The position numbers and the translations under genes are program-made. Of a DNA stretch of 64,000 nt, positions 28,182-35,857 are shown piece after piece. Every line of letters begins with the position of its first letter. Position 1 is the first letter of the stretch. Source of the stretch: CAYLYP01 sp964387795 (GTDB taxonomy: Bacteria; Bacteroidota; Bacteroidia; Bacteroidales; UBA7960). The DNA lies in contig CAYLYP010000007.1 in assembly GCA_964387795.1 (NCBI GenBank), forward strand, positions 1 to 64,000. Reading direction: 5' to 3'. The notes beneath the pieces are model-generated. The model was given only the letters and a program-made list of their open reading frames with translations, ran no database searches and was not told where the DNA came from.

Positions 28182-28589
28182 TCAATTTTTAAATATCCTT
28201 AGCAAAAAATTCCTTTTGCCTTTTTCATCTTCTACTTTTACAGGGGGAACCCTGCTTTCCTTTATCCCTGTCTCAGATAACATCCTGGCTACTTCTGACT
28301 GGTTGGTCAAATACATCAGCTCTGAACGTGTGGTGATAAATCTTGACCTCATCTCCACAATTTCCTTTTGCATATTGTCTATTGCCTTGATCTTTTTCTC
28401 CGCATAAAAATTATTGGCTATTAACAAAATCCCAATAAACACAACAAAGAAAACAAAAGGCAACAGGCTGACAGCCTTATCCATTGTCAAAAATGAACCA
28501 TCCAGCACCCGATGTGCCATGCCTGAAAAACGACCTGGCTTCCGGGTCTTTTTTTCTTTCTCCTTTTTCTTTAATACATTCTCTGCCAT
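28182..28589 (-). CDS. ftsL: FtsL-like divisome protein
   Basis: This 135-residue bitopic protein has a very basic cytoplasmic start (KKKEKEKKTRKPGR), one transmembrane helix (about residues 42-60, LLPFVFFVVFIGILLIAN) and a periplasmic coiled coil (about 62-110, KKIKAIDNMQKEIVEMRSR). FtsL forms a complex with FtsB and FtsQ that activates FtsWI. Sequence similarity is weak across bacteria. The identification rests on size, topology and its fixed place between rsmH and ftsI. It starts one base after the rsmH stop. Confidence 0.85.
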   Translation of the reverse strand: MAENVLKKKEKEKKTRKPGRFSGMAHRVLDGSFLTMDKAVSLLPFVFFVVFIGILLIANNFYAEKKIKAIDNMQKEIVEMRSRFITTRSELMYLTNQSEVARMLSETGIKESRVPPVKVEDEKGKRNFLLRIFKN

Positions 28590-28590
28590 A

Positions 28591-29487
28591 TTACATCAGT
28601 TTTTCTGCAATCCTTAATCTGGCACTCCTTGAACGGGGATTTTCAGCTATCTCTTCTTCACCCGGCTGTATCGCTTTACCTATTGGCTTAAATGGCGCAA
28701 TTACATTCCCATAAAAATCCTTCTCTATCTCTCCCTGAAATTTTCCCGAACGCATAAAGTTCTTTACCAGCCGATCTTCTAGTGAGTGATATGAGATTAC
28801 TGATAACCTGCCACCTATTGCCAAAACCTGTTGGCTTTGAAGCAAAAATTCCTTTAAAGCATCCAATTCTCCATTTACTTCTATCCTTAATGCCTGGAAC
28901 ACCTGAGCATAAAATTTATTCTCCTGACCGCGGGGCGCTCTTTTTTGCAATATCTCTTTAAACTCCCCTATCGTTTTCAAAGGCTTTTGTTTCCTTGCAA
29001 ATACAATATCCGAAGCCACCCTGCCCGAATTCTTCAGTTCACCATACTGCGAAAAGACCTCCATTAGCTTTGTTTCATCATACTCGTTAACAACAAGCTC
29101 AGCAGTCAATCCGCCCTGCCTATCCATCCTCATATCCAAAGGGCCTTCAAAACGGGTGGAAAATCCCCTTTCGGGAACATCTATCTGATGTGAGGATACC
29201 CCAAGGTCTGCAAGTATCCCATCAACTTGCTGGATACCGTTGGCCCTTAGATAGTTCCTCATATATCTGAAATTACTATTTATCAAAAGGAGGTTTTCAT
29301 TGCCCGGATGGTTTACAATCGCCTGCTCGTCCTGGTCAAAAGCAATCAACCTGCCCTCATTTAACTTTTCCAATATGAGCCTGGAGTGACCACCCCCTCC
29401 AAAGGTCACATCAACATAAGTTCCCTCAGGTTTGATGTTTAAACCTTCTACACTGGCTTGTAACAACACTGGCACATGGTAACTCAT
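28591..29487 (-). CDS. rsmH: 16S rRNA m4C1402 methyltransferase RsmH (MraW)
   Basis: This 298-residue protein has the RsmH start YHVPVLLQASVEGL and the S-adenosylmethionine-binding loop YVDVTFGGGGHSRLIL (about 23-38). LIAFDQDEQA, GILADLGVSSHQID and the C-terminal SYHSLEDRLVKNFM follow, all hallmarks of the family. It methylates the N4 position of C1402 in the ribosomal P site. Its ATG overlaps the mraZ stop as TAATG, with a GGAGGAG Shine-Dalgarno just inside the end of mraZ, so translation is probably coupled. Confidence 0.97.
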   Translation of the reverse strand: MSYHVPVLLQASVEGLNIKPEGTYVDVTFGGGGHSRLILEKLNEGRLIAFDQDEQAIVNHPGNENLLLINSNFRYMRNYLRANGIQQVDGILADLGVSSHQIDVPERGFSTRFEGPLDMRMDRQGGLTAELVVNEYDETKLMEVFSQYGELKNSGRVASDIVFARKQKPLKTIGEFKEILQKRAPRGQENKFYAQVFQALRIEVNGELDALKEFLLQSQQVLAIGGRLSVISYHSLEDRLVKNFMRSGKFQGEIEKDFYGNVIAPFKPIGKAIQPGEEEIAENPRSRSARLRIAEKLM

Positions 29488-29948
29488 TATTGCTCCTCCC
29501 TGTTTATTTTACCCATTACCTCTTCAGCTAATAATGAAAAGCTTTCCGGCTCATCTGTCATCAGGGTATCATAAGACTCTTTTGCCCAAATCTCAATTCG
29601 GTTCGAAAAAGCAAACAATACAATATCTTTATCTATACCGGCATAATCCATCAGGCTTTTTGGCAATAATAACCTTGCTGCTGTATCAGGAACCATCTCT
29701 GTGGCCCCCCTGTAGAAATATCTTACAAAATCCCTGTTCTTCTTGTTATATAAGTTTAAGGCATTCAATTCTGTCGTAATCTTTTGCCATTCCTTATCCG
29801 GATATAATACAAGGCACTTCTCAAAACCACGGTTCACGACAAACTTATCCTGGGCCTGTGACTCAAGCTGCTTCTTCAGGGAGGCAGGTAATAAAAACCT
29901 CCCCTTTGAATCCACCTTACATTCGAATTCCCCTAATAAGTTTATCAT
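29487..29948 (-). CDS. mraZ: Transcriptional regulator MraZ
   Basis: This 153-residue protein starts at the ATG at 29948; a TTG three codons earlier is less likely. It contains two SpoVT/AbrB-like half-domains, each with the MraZ signature: CKVDSKGRFLLPASL (about 9-23) and VPDTAARLLLPKSL in the second half, where GR is replaced by AR. MraZ forms a ring and binds tandem repeats upstream of its own operon, usually as a repressor. Matching 10-bp repeats lie 40 bases upstream. It is the first gene of the dcw cluster. Confidence 0.95.
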   Translation of the reverse strand: MINLLGEFECKVDSKGRFLLPASLKKQLESQAQDKFVVNRGFEKCLVLYPDKEWQKITTELNALNLYNKKNRDFVRYFYRGATEMVPDTAARLLLPKSLMDYAGIDKDIVLFAFSNRIEIWAKESYDTLMTDEPESFSLLAEEVMGKINREEQ

Positions 29949-29987
29949 TTTACACAATTCTGATTTTCGACCATAAAAGTAAGAATA

Positions 29988-30017
29988 ATTTTACCACTTT
30001 TTACCACTTTTACCCAC
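29988..30017 (-). promoter_or_regulatory. MraZ operator: three 10-bp direct repeats
   Basis: On the minus strand three consecutive decamers read GTGGGTAAAA, GTGGTAAAAA and GTGGTAAAAT with no gap. MraZ boxes in other bacteria are GTGGG-type pentamers repeating every 10 bp. A -7-like word TACTTTTA (29981-29974) lies just downstream, so bound MraZ would cover the promoter's upstream half. The promoter box itself is weak. Confidence 0.8.
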
Positions 30018-30413
30018 ATTGTTGATAACTTTTTATTATAATACCCCCGTTTTAAACCTAAAAACCACATATCTTATTGATTATCTGACACCTATAAAAT
30101 CCCTGCTATTTTATAAATCTTTATGCTATTTTTGCTTTTTTCAACCAAACAGGTTTATTTTTAAATATATCCATGTTTCTTCCACATAAAAAGCTATTTA
30201 CTGCGAATTGAAATCAGCCAAAAAAAACAACACAAATATTTGAAAAAAAGGAAATGTGATTTTTTTTAAATTATGTTTACATTTGTTGATTGAAATAATA
30301 CAAAAAAAGAATTTCCAATAAATGCTTTTTGATAATTGAACCAAGCATTTGATAAACAATTCAAAACCTGCTTCATTTATTGGCAATCCATTGGTTAAAA
30401 AACACAGCATGCG
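30018..30413. other. AT-rich divergent intergenic region
   Basis: This spacer of about 400 bases lies between the leftward dcw operon and rightward glsA and should carry the glsA promoter. I saw no full TTTG-N19-TAnnTTTG match. Two related words, GCTTTTTGATAATTGAA (near 30323) and GCATTTGATAAACAATT (near 30347), form an imperfect repeat. No gene is supported here. Confidence 0.4.
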
Positions 30414-31271
30414 ATGAATGCTACTATGGAACAAGAATCATTACAAAAAGCTCCTGAAAAAGACTTTATTAATGTTGAAGAAGTCTTCAGGAAAAAAAGT
30501 AAAGGACTTTACCGGCTAATACCAAAAGCTTTAATCAGGTATTTGGAAAGAATCGTCCACGAAAAAGACATCAATAAAGCTTTAAGGAACCACCACGACA
30601 AGATGGGCGTTGATTTTCTTAAAGCAGCCCTTTTTGAAGAACTTGGCGTTCAGATAAAAATCCAAAATCCTGAAAATATCCCCTATCAGGGCAGGTACAT
30701 ACTTGTATCAAACCACCCCCTGGGCGGTATGGACGGAATGGCAATTATGTATATTGTCGGGCAAAAACGATCAGACTTTAAGTTCATCTCAAACGATATT
30801 TTGCTTGAACTCATAAATATCAGGGATCTGTTTATTCCTGTCAATAAACATGGCCGCAATTCGCTTGAAGCAGTAAGAGCCCTTGAAGAATATTTTGCAG
30901 GGGATGGACTGGTTTTGCTTTTCCCCGCAGGATTGGTTTCACGTAAACAAAAAGGCGGCATTGCAGATTTGGAATGGAAAAAGACTTTTGTTTCCAAAGC
31001 TATCAAACATCAAAGAGATATTGTCCCCGTTTATGTTGAAGGGCGAAACTCAAATTTCTTCTATAACCTGGCCCGTTGGCGCAAACGTTTAAGGATAAAA
31101 GCCAATATTGAAATGCTCTTCCTCGCTGATGAAATGTTTAAACAAAAAGGACAAACCATCACATTGCATTTTGGCAAACCAATCCCTTATACTACCTTTA
31201 CAAACGAAAAGACCCATCTTGAATGGGCACAGGAAGTAAAGAAAATGGTATATAACATGAACAAATCTTAA
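30414..31271 (+). CDS. glsA: Glycine-lipid O-acyltransferase GlsA-like (PlsC superfamily)
   Basis: This is a 285-residue protein. The acyltransferase block SNHPLGGMDGMAI (about 99-111) supplies the His and Asp of the active site; FIPVNKHGRNS and LFPAGLVSRKQ follow, as in PlsC/hemolysin-type acyltransferases. In Bacteroides, GlsA adds the second fatty acid to N-acyl-3-hydroxyacyl glycine made by GlsB. The two genes are adjacent here, 23 bases apart and in the same direction, which supports that role over a generic lysophosphatidate acyltransferase. Met5 is a possible alternative start. It acts at the inner membrane. Confidence 0.8.
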   Translation: MNATMEQESLQKAPEKDFINVEEVFRKKSKGLYRLIPKALIRYLERIVHEKDINKALRNHHDKMGVDFLKAALFEELGVQIKIQNPENIPYQGRYILVSNHPLGGMDGMAIMYIVGQKRSDFKFISNDILLELINIRDLFIPVNKHGRNSLEAVRALEEYFAGDGLVLLFPAGLVSRKQKGGIADLEWKKTFVSKAIKHQRDIVPVYVEGRNSNFFYNLARWRKRLRIKANIEMLFLADEMFKQKGQTITLHFGKPIPYTTFTNEKTHLEWAQEVKKMVYNMNKS

Positions 31272-31294
31272 AAAACTGTAATCCATTCATAAAT

Positions 31295-32233
31295 ATGATG
31301 AAGGAAATCATTGCACCCATTTCAAGGGATATTATCCTATCTGAGCTTACTAAAGATAAATTTCTGCGCAAAACAAATAACGCCGACAATGAGATTTATG
31401 TAGTTACACATCATGATTCGCCAAATGTGATGCTTGAAATCGGACGGCTGCGTGAATTATCATTCCGTTCTGCCGGAGGTGGCACAGGCAAAGATGTTGA
31501 CATTGACGAGTTTGATATCTCCGACAATCCTTACAAACAACTTATTGTATGGAACCCCGAGGAAAAAGAAATCGTTGGGGGCTATAGATATGCTTTCTGC
31601 GATGTAGTTAGCTTTGAAGCACCCGGCATTCCACATCTGGCCACTAGTGAGCTGTTCCATTTCTCACCTCATTTCCTTGAAAACCAGTTTAAACAAACTA
31701 TTGAATTAGGCCGTTCATTTGTTCAACCCCTCTTTCAACCCACTACCCAGAACCGTAAAGGTATATTCAGCCTTGACAACCTTTGGGACGGCTTAGGGGC
31801 ACTTATCATTGACCACCCCAACATGAAGTATTTCTTTGGCAAAGTAACTATGTACAGCCATTTTAACCAAAAAGCCAGGGATATGATTCTTTACTTCATG
31901 AACAGGTTCTTCCCTGATCACGATAAATTGGTTTACCCGATTATCCCGCTGCCAATACATACACCGGCCAGCGAATTTGAAGCCTTATTTACAGGTAATG
32001 GCTTTGAAGAAAACCATAAAATACTTTTTCAAAGCGTAAGGAACCTTGGCGAAAATATTCCGCCACTCTTCAATTCATATATGAGCCTGAGCCCAAGTAT
32101 GCGAACTTTTGGCACCGCTTTAAACGATACATTTGGGGATGTAGAGGAAACAGGGATACTCGTTACCATCGAAGATATATACCCTGCTAAAAAAGAACGC
32201 CACATCGCATCCTATAAAAAAAATAACGGCTAA
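31295..32233 (+). CDS. glsB: Glycine N-acyltransferase GlsB-like (OlsB/hemolysin family)
   Basis: This 312-residue protein belongs to the GNAT-like acyltransferase family of ornithine- and glycine-lipid synthesis. Typical pieces are EIGRLRELSFRSAGGGTG (about 48-65), KQLIVWNPEEKEIVGGYRY and ELGRSFVQPLFQP, with a glycine-rich GLGALI stretch later. It should transfer a 3-hydroxy fatty acid from acyl carrier protein to the amino group of glycine, the first step to glycine and flavolipin-type lipids. Its stop overlaps the engB start (TAATG). Amino-acid specificity (glycine versus ornithine) cannot be read from the sequence. Confidence 0.82.
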   Translation: MMKEIIAPISRDIILSELTKDKFLRKTNNADNEIYVVTHHDSPNVMLEIGRLRELSFRSAGGGTGKDVDIDEFDISDNPYKQLIVWNPEEKEIVGGYRYAFCDVVSFEAPGIPHLATSELFHFSPHFLENQFKQTIELGRSFVQPLFQPTTQNRKGIFSLDNLWDGLGALIIDHPNMKYFFGKVTMYSHFNQKARDMILYFMNRFFPDHDKLVYPIIPLPIHTPASEFEALFTGNGFEENHKILFQSVRNLGENIPPLFNSYMSLSPSMRTFGTALNDTFGDVEETGILVTIEDIYPAKKERHIASYKKNNG

Positions 32234-32856
32234 TGATTATTAAATCAGCAGAGTTTATTGCCAGTTATACGGTATTGTCCAAATGCCCCGAACCTTCAAT
32301 TCCTGAATACGCTTTTATCGGCAGGTCGAATGTTGGAAAATCCAGTTTGCTAAATGCCTTGGTCAATCAAAAAGGTTTGGCCAAAACTTCATCTACCCCT
32401 GGCAAAACTCAGTTGATAAATTATTTCCATATCAACAACTCCTGGTACCTTGTTGATTTACCTGGCCTTGGCTTTGCTCGTGCCCCGAAAAAGCTTAAGG
32501 AGAAATGGGAAAAAATGATAAAAAGCTATTTTTCAGGGCGGCCAAACCTGATGACTATTTTCCTGCTCGCCGACATCAGGCTCGAACCTCAAAAAGTTGA
32601 CCTTCAGCTTATGGAATGGCTTGCGATGAATAACCAGCCCTTTGTCATTGTTTTTACAAAAGCTGATAAAATTGGCAAAACAATTGCTGATAAAAACCTG
32701 GCTGCTTATCGCAAAACCCTTTTAACCTGGTGGGAAGAACTCCCTTTAATGTTCATTTCTTCTGCCGAAACCAAACAAGGCACTCAGGAAATCCTTGATT
32801 ACATCGAACAGAATAATGAGATCTTTGAACAACACAAGGATCTCATCCAGCCCTAA
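32233..32856 (+). CDS. engB: Ribosome biogenesis GTPase EngB (YihA/YsxC)
   Basis: This 207-residue TRAFAC GTPase shows all G motifs in order: G1 GRSNVGKSSLLNAL (about 31-44), G2 threonines in TSSTPGKTQ, G3 DLPGLG, G4 TKAD and G5 SSAE. EngB helps 50S subunit assembly. Its ATG overlaps the glsB stop by one base, so the glsA-glsB-engB genes are probably one transcript. The next gene converges 12 bases away. Confidence 0.96.
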   Translation: MIIKSAEFIASYTVLSKCPEPSIPEYAFIGRSNVGKSSLLNALVNQKGLAKTSSTPGKTQLINYFHINNSWYLVDLPGLGFARAPKKLKEKWEKMIKSYFSGRPNLMTIFLLADIRLEPQKVDLQLMEWLAMNNQPFVIVFTKADKIGKTIADKNLAAYRKTLLTWWEELPLMFISSAETKQGTQEILDYIEQNNEIFEQHKDLIQP

Positions 32857-32868
32857 TCCCCCCTCTGA

Positions 32869-33876
32869 TTATTTTTTCGGCTTATATCCCGAACGCGAAA
32901 GCAATAACTGAGAATCCTGCTCATCAAGCATCTGTTGTAACCTTACTTTCGGATTACGCTCCATAAACTGCCTCACAATCTGCCATCCTATCCAATTGGC
33001 AACCCTTGATGGTGAATCTGCCGAAAAGGGCGATGTAAAAGGGGCGTCTCCCAAAAACTTATTGATCATCAAACGGTCTGTTGAATACAACATCTGGTTT
33101 TCAATAAAGTAAGCCCAAACCTGCCCCTCATTCTTCTCACACCATTCCAACTGGCTTTGGGTATAATTCATTTTTATGGTATCGGATGCATGGGGCATTG
33201 TTACATCTAAAAAATATAATATCTTCCCGGCATAAATCATATTATCCAGAAAATTCTTTGGAACCGGAAGGTTTTTGGTATGCTGTTCGGCCATTACGCG
33301 CATCACATCTGGAACAATGTTTTCAGGTATCATCTTTACAGATTTATATGCCGGGATCCCCACCCTGGGATAGTGTTTATAATCGCTCCCCAGATACATA
33401 TCCAGCCCTATAATAATATTATCATCAGCCTTTTTTACCGGATACTCATAATCCAAACCCGATATATACGAATAAAACAAGGGTTGTTTCGTTTCCGGAT
33501 AATAATACCTGTAATATCTGAAAGCTTCTTCCAAATCCTTTTCAAGCCATTTCACATCCTGATACTTAGCCTTGACATCAAGATAAATTTCCTTTAACAT
33601 TGGATCGGAAACATAATCAAAAAGCTGCTGGAGCAATAATGGATTGCTTAAATCGGCCTCAAGAAACACAGCAAAACGTTCTTTGTTTTCTTCCACCCTT
33701 TTGGGCAATTCATAAGGATTCCCTTCAAAAAGCAATGCTTCATAACGCCTCAACTCAACAGGGATTGCACTCACCCCTTTCAGATCAACATCATAAGGGT
33801 TTTTGCTCCTGCATGCCGAGAAAATAATTATGGAGCTTATTGCAATCAACAAAGAAATGCCGGAAAATTTTTTCAT
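32869..33876 (-). CDS. gldB: Gliding motility / T9SS-associated lipoprotein GldB
   Basis: This is a 335-residue lipoprotein. The start at ATG 33876 gives the signal MKKFSGISLLIAISSIIIFSAC with lipidated Cys22; the frame extends eight codons upstream. The mature part matches GldB: LRRYEALLFEGNPYELPKRV, YYPETKQPLFYSYISGLDYEYP, IIGLDMYLGSDYKHYP and IENQMLYSTDRLMINKFLGDAP. GldB is required for gliding in Flavobacterium and is widespread in T9SS-bearing Bacteroidota. Its exact biochemical role is not established. Two T9SS cargo proteins in this window agree with a working system. Confidence 0.9.
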   Translation of the reverse strand: MKKFSGISLLIAISSIIIFSACRSKNPYDVDLKGVSAIPVELRRYEALLFEGNPYELPKRVEENKERFAVFLEADLSNPLLLQQLFDYVSDPMLKEIYLDVKAKYQDVKWLEKDLEEAFRYYRYYYPETKQPLFYSYISGLDYEYPVKKADDNIIIGLDMYLGSDYKHYPRVGIPAYKSVKMIPENIVPDVMRVMAEQHTKNLPVPKNFLDNMIYAGKILYFLDVTMPHASDTIKMNYTQSQLEWCEKNEGQVWAYFIENQMLYSTDRLMINKFLGDAPFTSPFSADSPSRVANWIGWQIVRQFMERNPKVRLQQMLDEQDSQLLLSRSGYKPKK

Positions 33877-33939
33877 TTTTATACAAATCGCTTGTTTCAT
33901 AAGAGTTATAGCTTTTCAAATTTCATTATTATCAAACGG

Positions 33940-33970
33940 CAAATATAAAAAAGTATTGCACATGTTCAAA
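33940..33970 (-). promoter_or_regulatory. Predicted promoter of gldB
   Basis: On the minus strand TTTG (33970-33967) and TATATTTG (33947-33940) are separated by 19 bases, a complete match to the Bacteroidota sigma-A pattern. The leader would be about 60 bases. Confidence 0.75.
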
Positions 33971-34047
33971 TTTATACTTTTAAAGAATATTTTTAGCTGA
34001 TTTTTGTTTAATATTGCAGTCCTTTATTAAACCTAATTCCTAACAAT

Positions 34048-34719
34048 ATGAAAAGAGTTATTGTTTTTTCCTTATTGACTGTGTTTGTTTTGACAGCATC
34101 AGCTCAGGATTTTAAACGCATACGCCTCGGATTCAGGGCCATCCCCACTTTCTCATGGATTAAGCCTGATGTCCAAAATGTTGAAAGCGATGGAATGGTT
34201 GCAAGAATAGGTTATGGTGTTAATGGAGAATTTTATTTTTCACCTAATTATGCCTTTGCTACCGGCTTTGCCGTTCAATATACAGGGGGCAAACTGGAGT
34301 ACCCGGCAACCGTTAATTCTGTCGTTGGAGAAATTAACCGACGTTATTATTTTCAGGACCTTGAAATTCCGTTAGCCATTAAAATGAAAACAAACGAAAT
34401 AGGCTATATGACCTATTTTGGCACCTTTGGGCTGGCTGCCGGCTTTAACCTTAAAGCCAAAGCTGACCAAACATTTACTTTTGGAACACAAAATGATTTT
34501 CAGGAAGACTTAGATGTAAAAAGTGACATCAGTTTTATCAAAACATCTTTAATCCTTGGACTGGGCACTGAATACAATATTGCAGGCAATACATCAATCT
34601 ATGCCGGGGTAACATTTATGAATGGCTTTACCGATGTGCTTAAAGGGAAAACTGCCGATGGCAAAGACCTTAAAGGCTATACCAAATGCCTGGAACTGAG
34701 TCTTGGGATCATGTTCTAA
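34048..34719 (+). CDS. Outer-membrane beta-barrel protein (porin/PorT-like family)
   Basis: This 223-residue protein has a signal peptide MKRVIVFSLLTVFVLTASA (cut before QDF) and alternating hydrophobic strands ending in Leu-Gly-Ile-Met-Phe, with a C-terminal Phe as barrel proteins usually have. Blocks such as GVNGEFYFSPNYAFATGFAV and LGLGTEYNIAGNTSIYAGV match the 8-strand outer-membrane beta-barrel family often annotated as PorT-type in Bacteroidota. A true T9SS PorT cannot be told from a general small porin by eye. It is divergent from gldB, with a 171-base shared upstream region, and is followed by a strong terminator. Confidence 0.75.
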   Translation: MKRVIVFSLLTVFVLTASAQDFKRIRLGFRAIPTFSWIKPDVQNVESDGMVARIGYGVNGEFYFSPNYAFATGFAVQYTGGKLEYPATVNSVVGEINRRYYFQDLEIPLAIKMKTNEIGYMTYFGTFGLAAGFNLKAKADQTFTFGTQNDFQEDLDVKSDISFIKTSLILGLGTEYNIAGNTSIYAGVTFMNGFTDVLKGKTADGKDLKGYTKCLELSLGIMF

Positions 34720-34743
34720 CAGGCATTTTGAAATTTCTTATTG

Positions 34744-34775
34744 AAGGCTGCCCCCTGAGGGCAGCCTTTTTTTTT
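34744..34775 (+). terminator. Rho-independent terminator of the beta-barrel gene
   Basis: AAGGCTGCCC (34744-34753) pairs perfectly with GGGCAGCCTT (34759-34768) across a CCTGA loop, followed by a run of T to 34775. Confidence 0.9.
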
Positions 34776-35041
34776 GCCCATTTTTGAACCCCTTGAAGCT
34801 GGAGACCAATAAAAAGCGATGGCTCCTTTAACCGAACTGTTCCAATTATGAAAACACTGATGTTCCCGGTTTTAATATAAGCTGTAAAATACCTTCCTCC
34901 TGCAACAACAACCAATATCCCAACTGCATCCGGCCAGCAGGGATGGGCAGGGCAAAATTTCCCTGACACACTTTTCTGAACACTCCCACACACTTTTTTG
35001 AACAGCCTCCAACCAATTCCAGGAGATACCATGGTATGACT

Positions 35042-35158
35042 TTAAGCGGACTTAAAGCGGACTTAAAGCGGTGTTGAGCCGGGTTTAAACCGGTTCAAAC
35101 CCGGCTCAACACCGCCTCAAACCCGGCTCAACCCCGGCTCAACCCCGGCTCAACCCTT
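35042..35158. repeat. GC-rich tandem repeats flanking a 19-bp perfect hairpin
   Basis: On the left, TTAAAGCGGAC-type units repeat about three times (35042-35071). GCGGTGTTGAGCCGGGTTT (35068-35086) and its exact complement (35097-35115) enclose a 10-base loop AAACCGGTTC. On the right, CTCAACCCCGG-type 10-11-mers repeat about four times (35116-35158). The block is much more GC-rich than its surroundings. The total hairpin stem is 19 bp without mismatch. Confidence 0.9.
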
Positions 35159-35589
35159 AACGTGATTATACCTTGATAGCATAAGAATATGTGCCGGAAA
35201 ATTTGAATTTTAACATTTTCATCCCTGTAAAACAGATTTAAAATACTGTTATTCCGATGTTTAACAGAATAATTGGTGTGGTCTTTTTATTCGTATTTAG
35301 TAACCAGACAAATTCCGTTAAAGATTTTGCAGCTACTAAGAAGCAAACTGCAACTGAAAAACAATTAACAATATGGATTGCTGTCATTTACAATACATTT
35401 TCCGAAAGCAAAAACCTTACTTCATTATATATAATTATATATTCATATTGTTTTCATCCATAAATATTGTTTTCGTTGTTAATCAGGTAGAAATCCATGG
35501 TAGCTGTTTGCATTATTATTTGAGTAAAATTCGCAAACATATTCGATTCGCTGGTCTATAAAACTTTATTGCATTCATTGCAATAAACA

Positions 35590-35660
35590 CGTAGTATTGC
35601 TATTCAATTTCACCTTGTCGCTTCGCATCTGATAACTTAATGATTTTTTCAACAGTCCCT
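35590..35660 (+). repeat. Fragment of the 237-bp inverted-repeat element (right end, copy at 35.6 kb)
   Basis: Words such as CAATTTCACCTTGTCGCTT, GCATCTGATAACTTAA and TTTTTTCAACAGTCCCT match, in order, the right part of the intact element at 55.96 kb with scattered substitutions. The left part is not recognisable. Confidence 0.75.
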
Positions 35661-35857
35661 TTTTAGGCAATATACGCATGAACATCATAAATAACCAACA
35701 CAATAAATAGGAAACAATAGAATTAAAAACAAATTGCACACATGTTTAACTTTAAATTCATTATTTTTGTTACAAAATTAAAATAATCAAATAATAACCT
35801 TTCAGTAGTGGCTTGAATTCTGCTGTTTTTAAGTGGCTACCCATTTTCAAACAACAA

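Larger units (their letters stand above)
34776..35857. other. Long non-coding region with repeats
   Basis: More than 1 kb lacks a believable gene. It contains the tandem-repeat and hairpin block at 35042-35158 and a decayed copy of the 237-bp element near 35590-35660. A -7-like word TATTTTTG (35762-35769) could serve the downstream kinase gene, but without a clear -33 box. Short frames here (e.g. 35257-35463) look random. Confidence 0.5.

Noticed and set aside
30198..30434. A 78-codon frame on the minus strand between mraZ and glsA
   Set aside because: It lies in very AT-rich DNA, overlaps the glsA start on the opposite strand and has no protein-like conserved pattern.
34709..35032. A 107-codon frame on the minus strand after the beta-barrel gene
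   Set aside because: It runs through the terminator hairpin of the beta-barrel gene and has no recognisable domain.
35042..35158. Possible CRISPR array
   Set aside because: Units are only 10-11 bp, have no unique spacers, and no cas genes are in the window.
35257..35463. A 68-codon frame in the repeat-bearing intergenic region
   Set aside because: Composition and lack of any motif look random, and no ribosome-binding site or promoter supports it.
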